From positions 16,448,193 through 16,512,192 of the forward strand of contig NC_046650.1 of the NCBI RefSeq assembly GCF_900324485.2: DNA of 64,000 nucleotides, written 5' to 3'. The translations under genes were made by a program, and so were the position numbers. The stretch is from Mastacembelus armatus. Taxonomy: Eukaryota > Chordata > Actinopteri > Synbranchiformes > Mastacembelidae. The notes beneath the pieces are model-generated. The model worked only from the letters and a program-made list of their open reading frames with translations, did no database searches and was not told the origin of the DNA. How positions within the stretch are numbered: the stretch's first letter is position 1; every line of letters starts with the position of its first letter. This document shows positions 63,201 through 64,000 of the stretch, piece by piece.

Positions 63201-63780
63201 GTATTCCAGTTGTACCATGAACATTAACACAGTCCATGAGTCTTAGTGTTGCAGTAAAACACAAAAGCTTCTATAATCCAGTATGTGCTGAATATCATAT
63301 CAACAATACAATGGTAGTACTGTGGTACTTAGTAGTAGTATTAGTGATCTGTGTTGGATAGTGGGGTCAGACCTTTGTGTTTGCAGGTTCGGTGCTCTCT
63401 TCTTCATCATTGTGAATCAGTGTTTCAGCTCCCTGTCATCTGCTGAACTCTTCATCTCAGAGAGGAAACTCTTCATGTGGGTCTGACGCACAAACACACA
63501 CACACACAAAACCTGCAGGATTTGGATTTTATGGGGACACACACACACACACGTGGACACATGTTGATTTTCTGTCTCTCAGCTCCATGATAATATTTCT
63601 GGTTGATGACGTCTTTAATTTGAAAACCTGTTGCTGTATCTCTGTCTCCCTCCAGTCATGAGTACATCAGTGGCTACTACAGGCTGTCGGTTTACTTCCT
63701 ATCTAAGATCCTGTCTGACATCCTAACGCTGAGGACCATTCCCGCCCTTGTGTTCAGCTGCGTGGCGTACTTCATGATCG
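57279..63780 (+). CDS. abcg2: ABC half-transporter ABCG2 (3' end off the right edge)
   Basis: Plasma-membrane efflux pump for xenobiotics, urate and porphyrins that works as a dimer. Fourteen coding exons with consistent phases: 57279-57335, 57435-57565, 60408-60467, 60553-60667, 60927-61079, 61420-61577, 61814-61916, 62010-62058, 62142-62240, 62417-62521, 62714-62859, 63092-63174, 63387-63476 and 63656-63780. The nucleotide-binding domain has Walker [11 protein letters not shown]-loop YVVQDDVVMG, signature ISGGERKR, Walker [12 protein letters not shown] and H-loop SIHQPRY. Membrane helices begin in exon 12 ([14 protein letters not shown]). GYYRLSVYF retains the arginine that corresponds to human Arg482. 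The linker after the nucleotide-binding domain is shorter than in human. The last exons, including the extracellular cysteine loop, lie beyond 64000. Teleosts have several abcg2 paralogues, and which one this is cannot be told here. Confidence 0.93.
59040..59480. repeat. Minisatellite of about 11-12 bp units in abcg2 intron 2
   Basis: Roughly 35-40 tandem variants of actgtcctgac, actgtcctcag, actgtcttcag and actgccctgac fill about 440 bp. Variants are interleaved, with local super-units of 22-24 bp. It lies in the 2.8-kb intron between the exons ending 57565 and starting 60408. Confidence 0.9.
61391..61415. repeat. (GT)n run at an abcg2 splice acceptor
   Basis: About 12 GT units end directly before ttcag, the acceptor of the exon starting at 61420, in place of a normal polypyrimidine tract. 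Confidence 0.9.
61578..61650. repeat. (AC)n/(GCAC)n microsatellite at an abcg2 splice donor
   Basis: Mixed AC and GCAC units begin within the donor GTACAC of the exon ending at 61577. Confidence 0.95.
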
Positions 63781-64000
63781 GTGTGTGGAGAAAACACTCT
63801 TTAGTTTTGTCAGTGATGATTGTTATTTTACACATTTTCACCGGTGTTCAGTTTAATTTGGGTGTTTTGTTTTTCATGTTATCAGATATTAACCTTCTTT
63901 TATATTCCGGTGTGCATTTATAAAAAGATCTAAATAAATAAAAAGACAAGTTTTATCCGTTGATTTGATGGTTTGACCCACCTTAACCTCCCTCATGGTG

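Overview
This window looks like nuclear DNA from a ray-finned (teleost, probably percomorph) fish. The genes are split by short GT-AG introns, CA/GT dinucleotide repeats are frequent, and fish-type SINE and hAT-like repeats are present. The host genes are clear orthologues of vertebrate genes. All exon coordinates were read by eye from splice signals, reading phase and remembered family sequences; no alignment was run.

Left part (1-17 kb) is an immune-type receptor cluster on the minus strand. Two tandem copies of a small one-Ig-domain membrane receptor (gene A, whose 3' end lies off the left edge, and gene B, complete) sit in a direct duplication: about 1-5135 matches about 7362-12535. Introns and the stalk exon of the two copies are nearly identical, whereas the signal-peptide and Ig exons have diverged strongly. 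The copies differ by insertions: a 22-copy minisatellite in A only, and a SINE with an exact target-site duplication in B only. A nested pair of DNA-transposon remnants lies between them. A third receptor at 14-15.8 kb is Fc-receptor-like with two Ig domains.

Middle part holds ppm1k (mitochondrial branched-chain ketoacid dehydrogenase phosphatase, minus, 17.6-20.4 kb), gprin3 (minus, 23.3-25.8 kb, with an in-frame TAA in the main coding exon), a protein phosphatase methylesterase gene (ppme1-like, plus, 28.0-32.3 kb) whose catalytic serine codon is glycine, and rnf150 (transmembrane RING E3 ligase, minus, 37.9-44.3 kb) with a long 3' UTR.

Right part holds an inpp4b-like phosphoinositide 4-phosphatase (minus, 45.9-53.5 kb) with an intact CKSAKDR active site, an apparently short N-terminus and two probable GC-AG introns, followed by the first 14 coding exons of the ABC half-transporter abcg2 (plus, 57.3 kb to the right edge).

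From memory, in human ppm1k, gprin3 and abcg2 are neighbours on 4q22, while rnf150 and inpp4b are neighbours on 4q31, so the window joins two human 4q neighbourhoods. The most interesting points are the serine-less PPME1 paralogue, the exon-restricted divergence of the tandem Ig receptors, and the datable insertions between the two copies.
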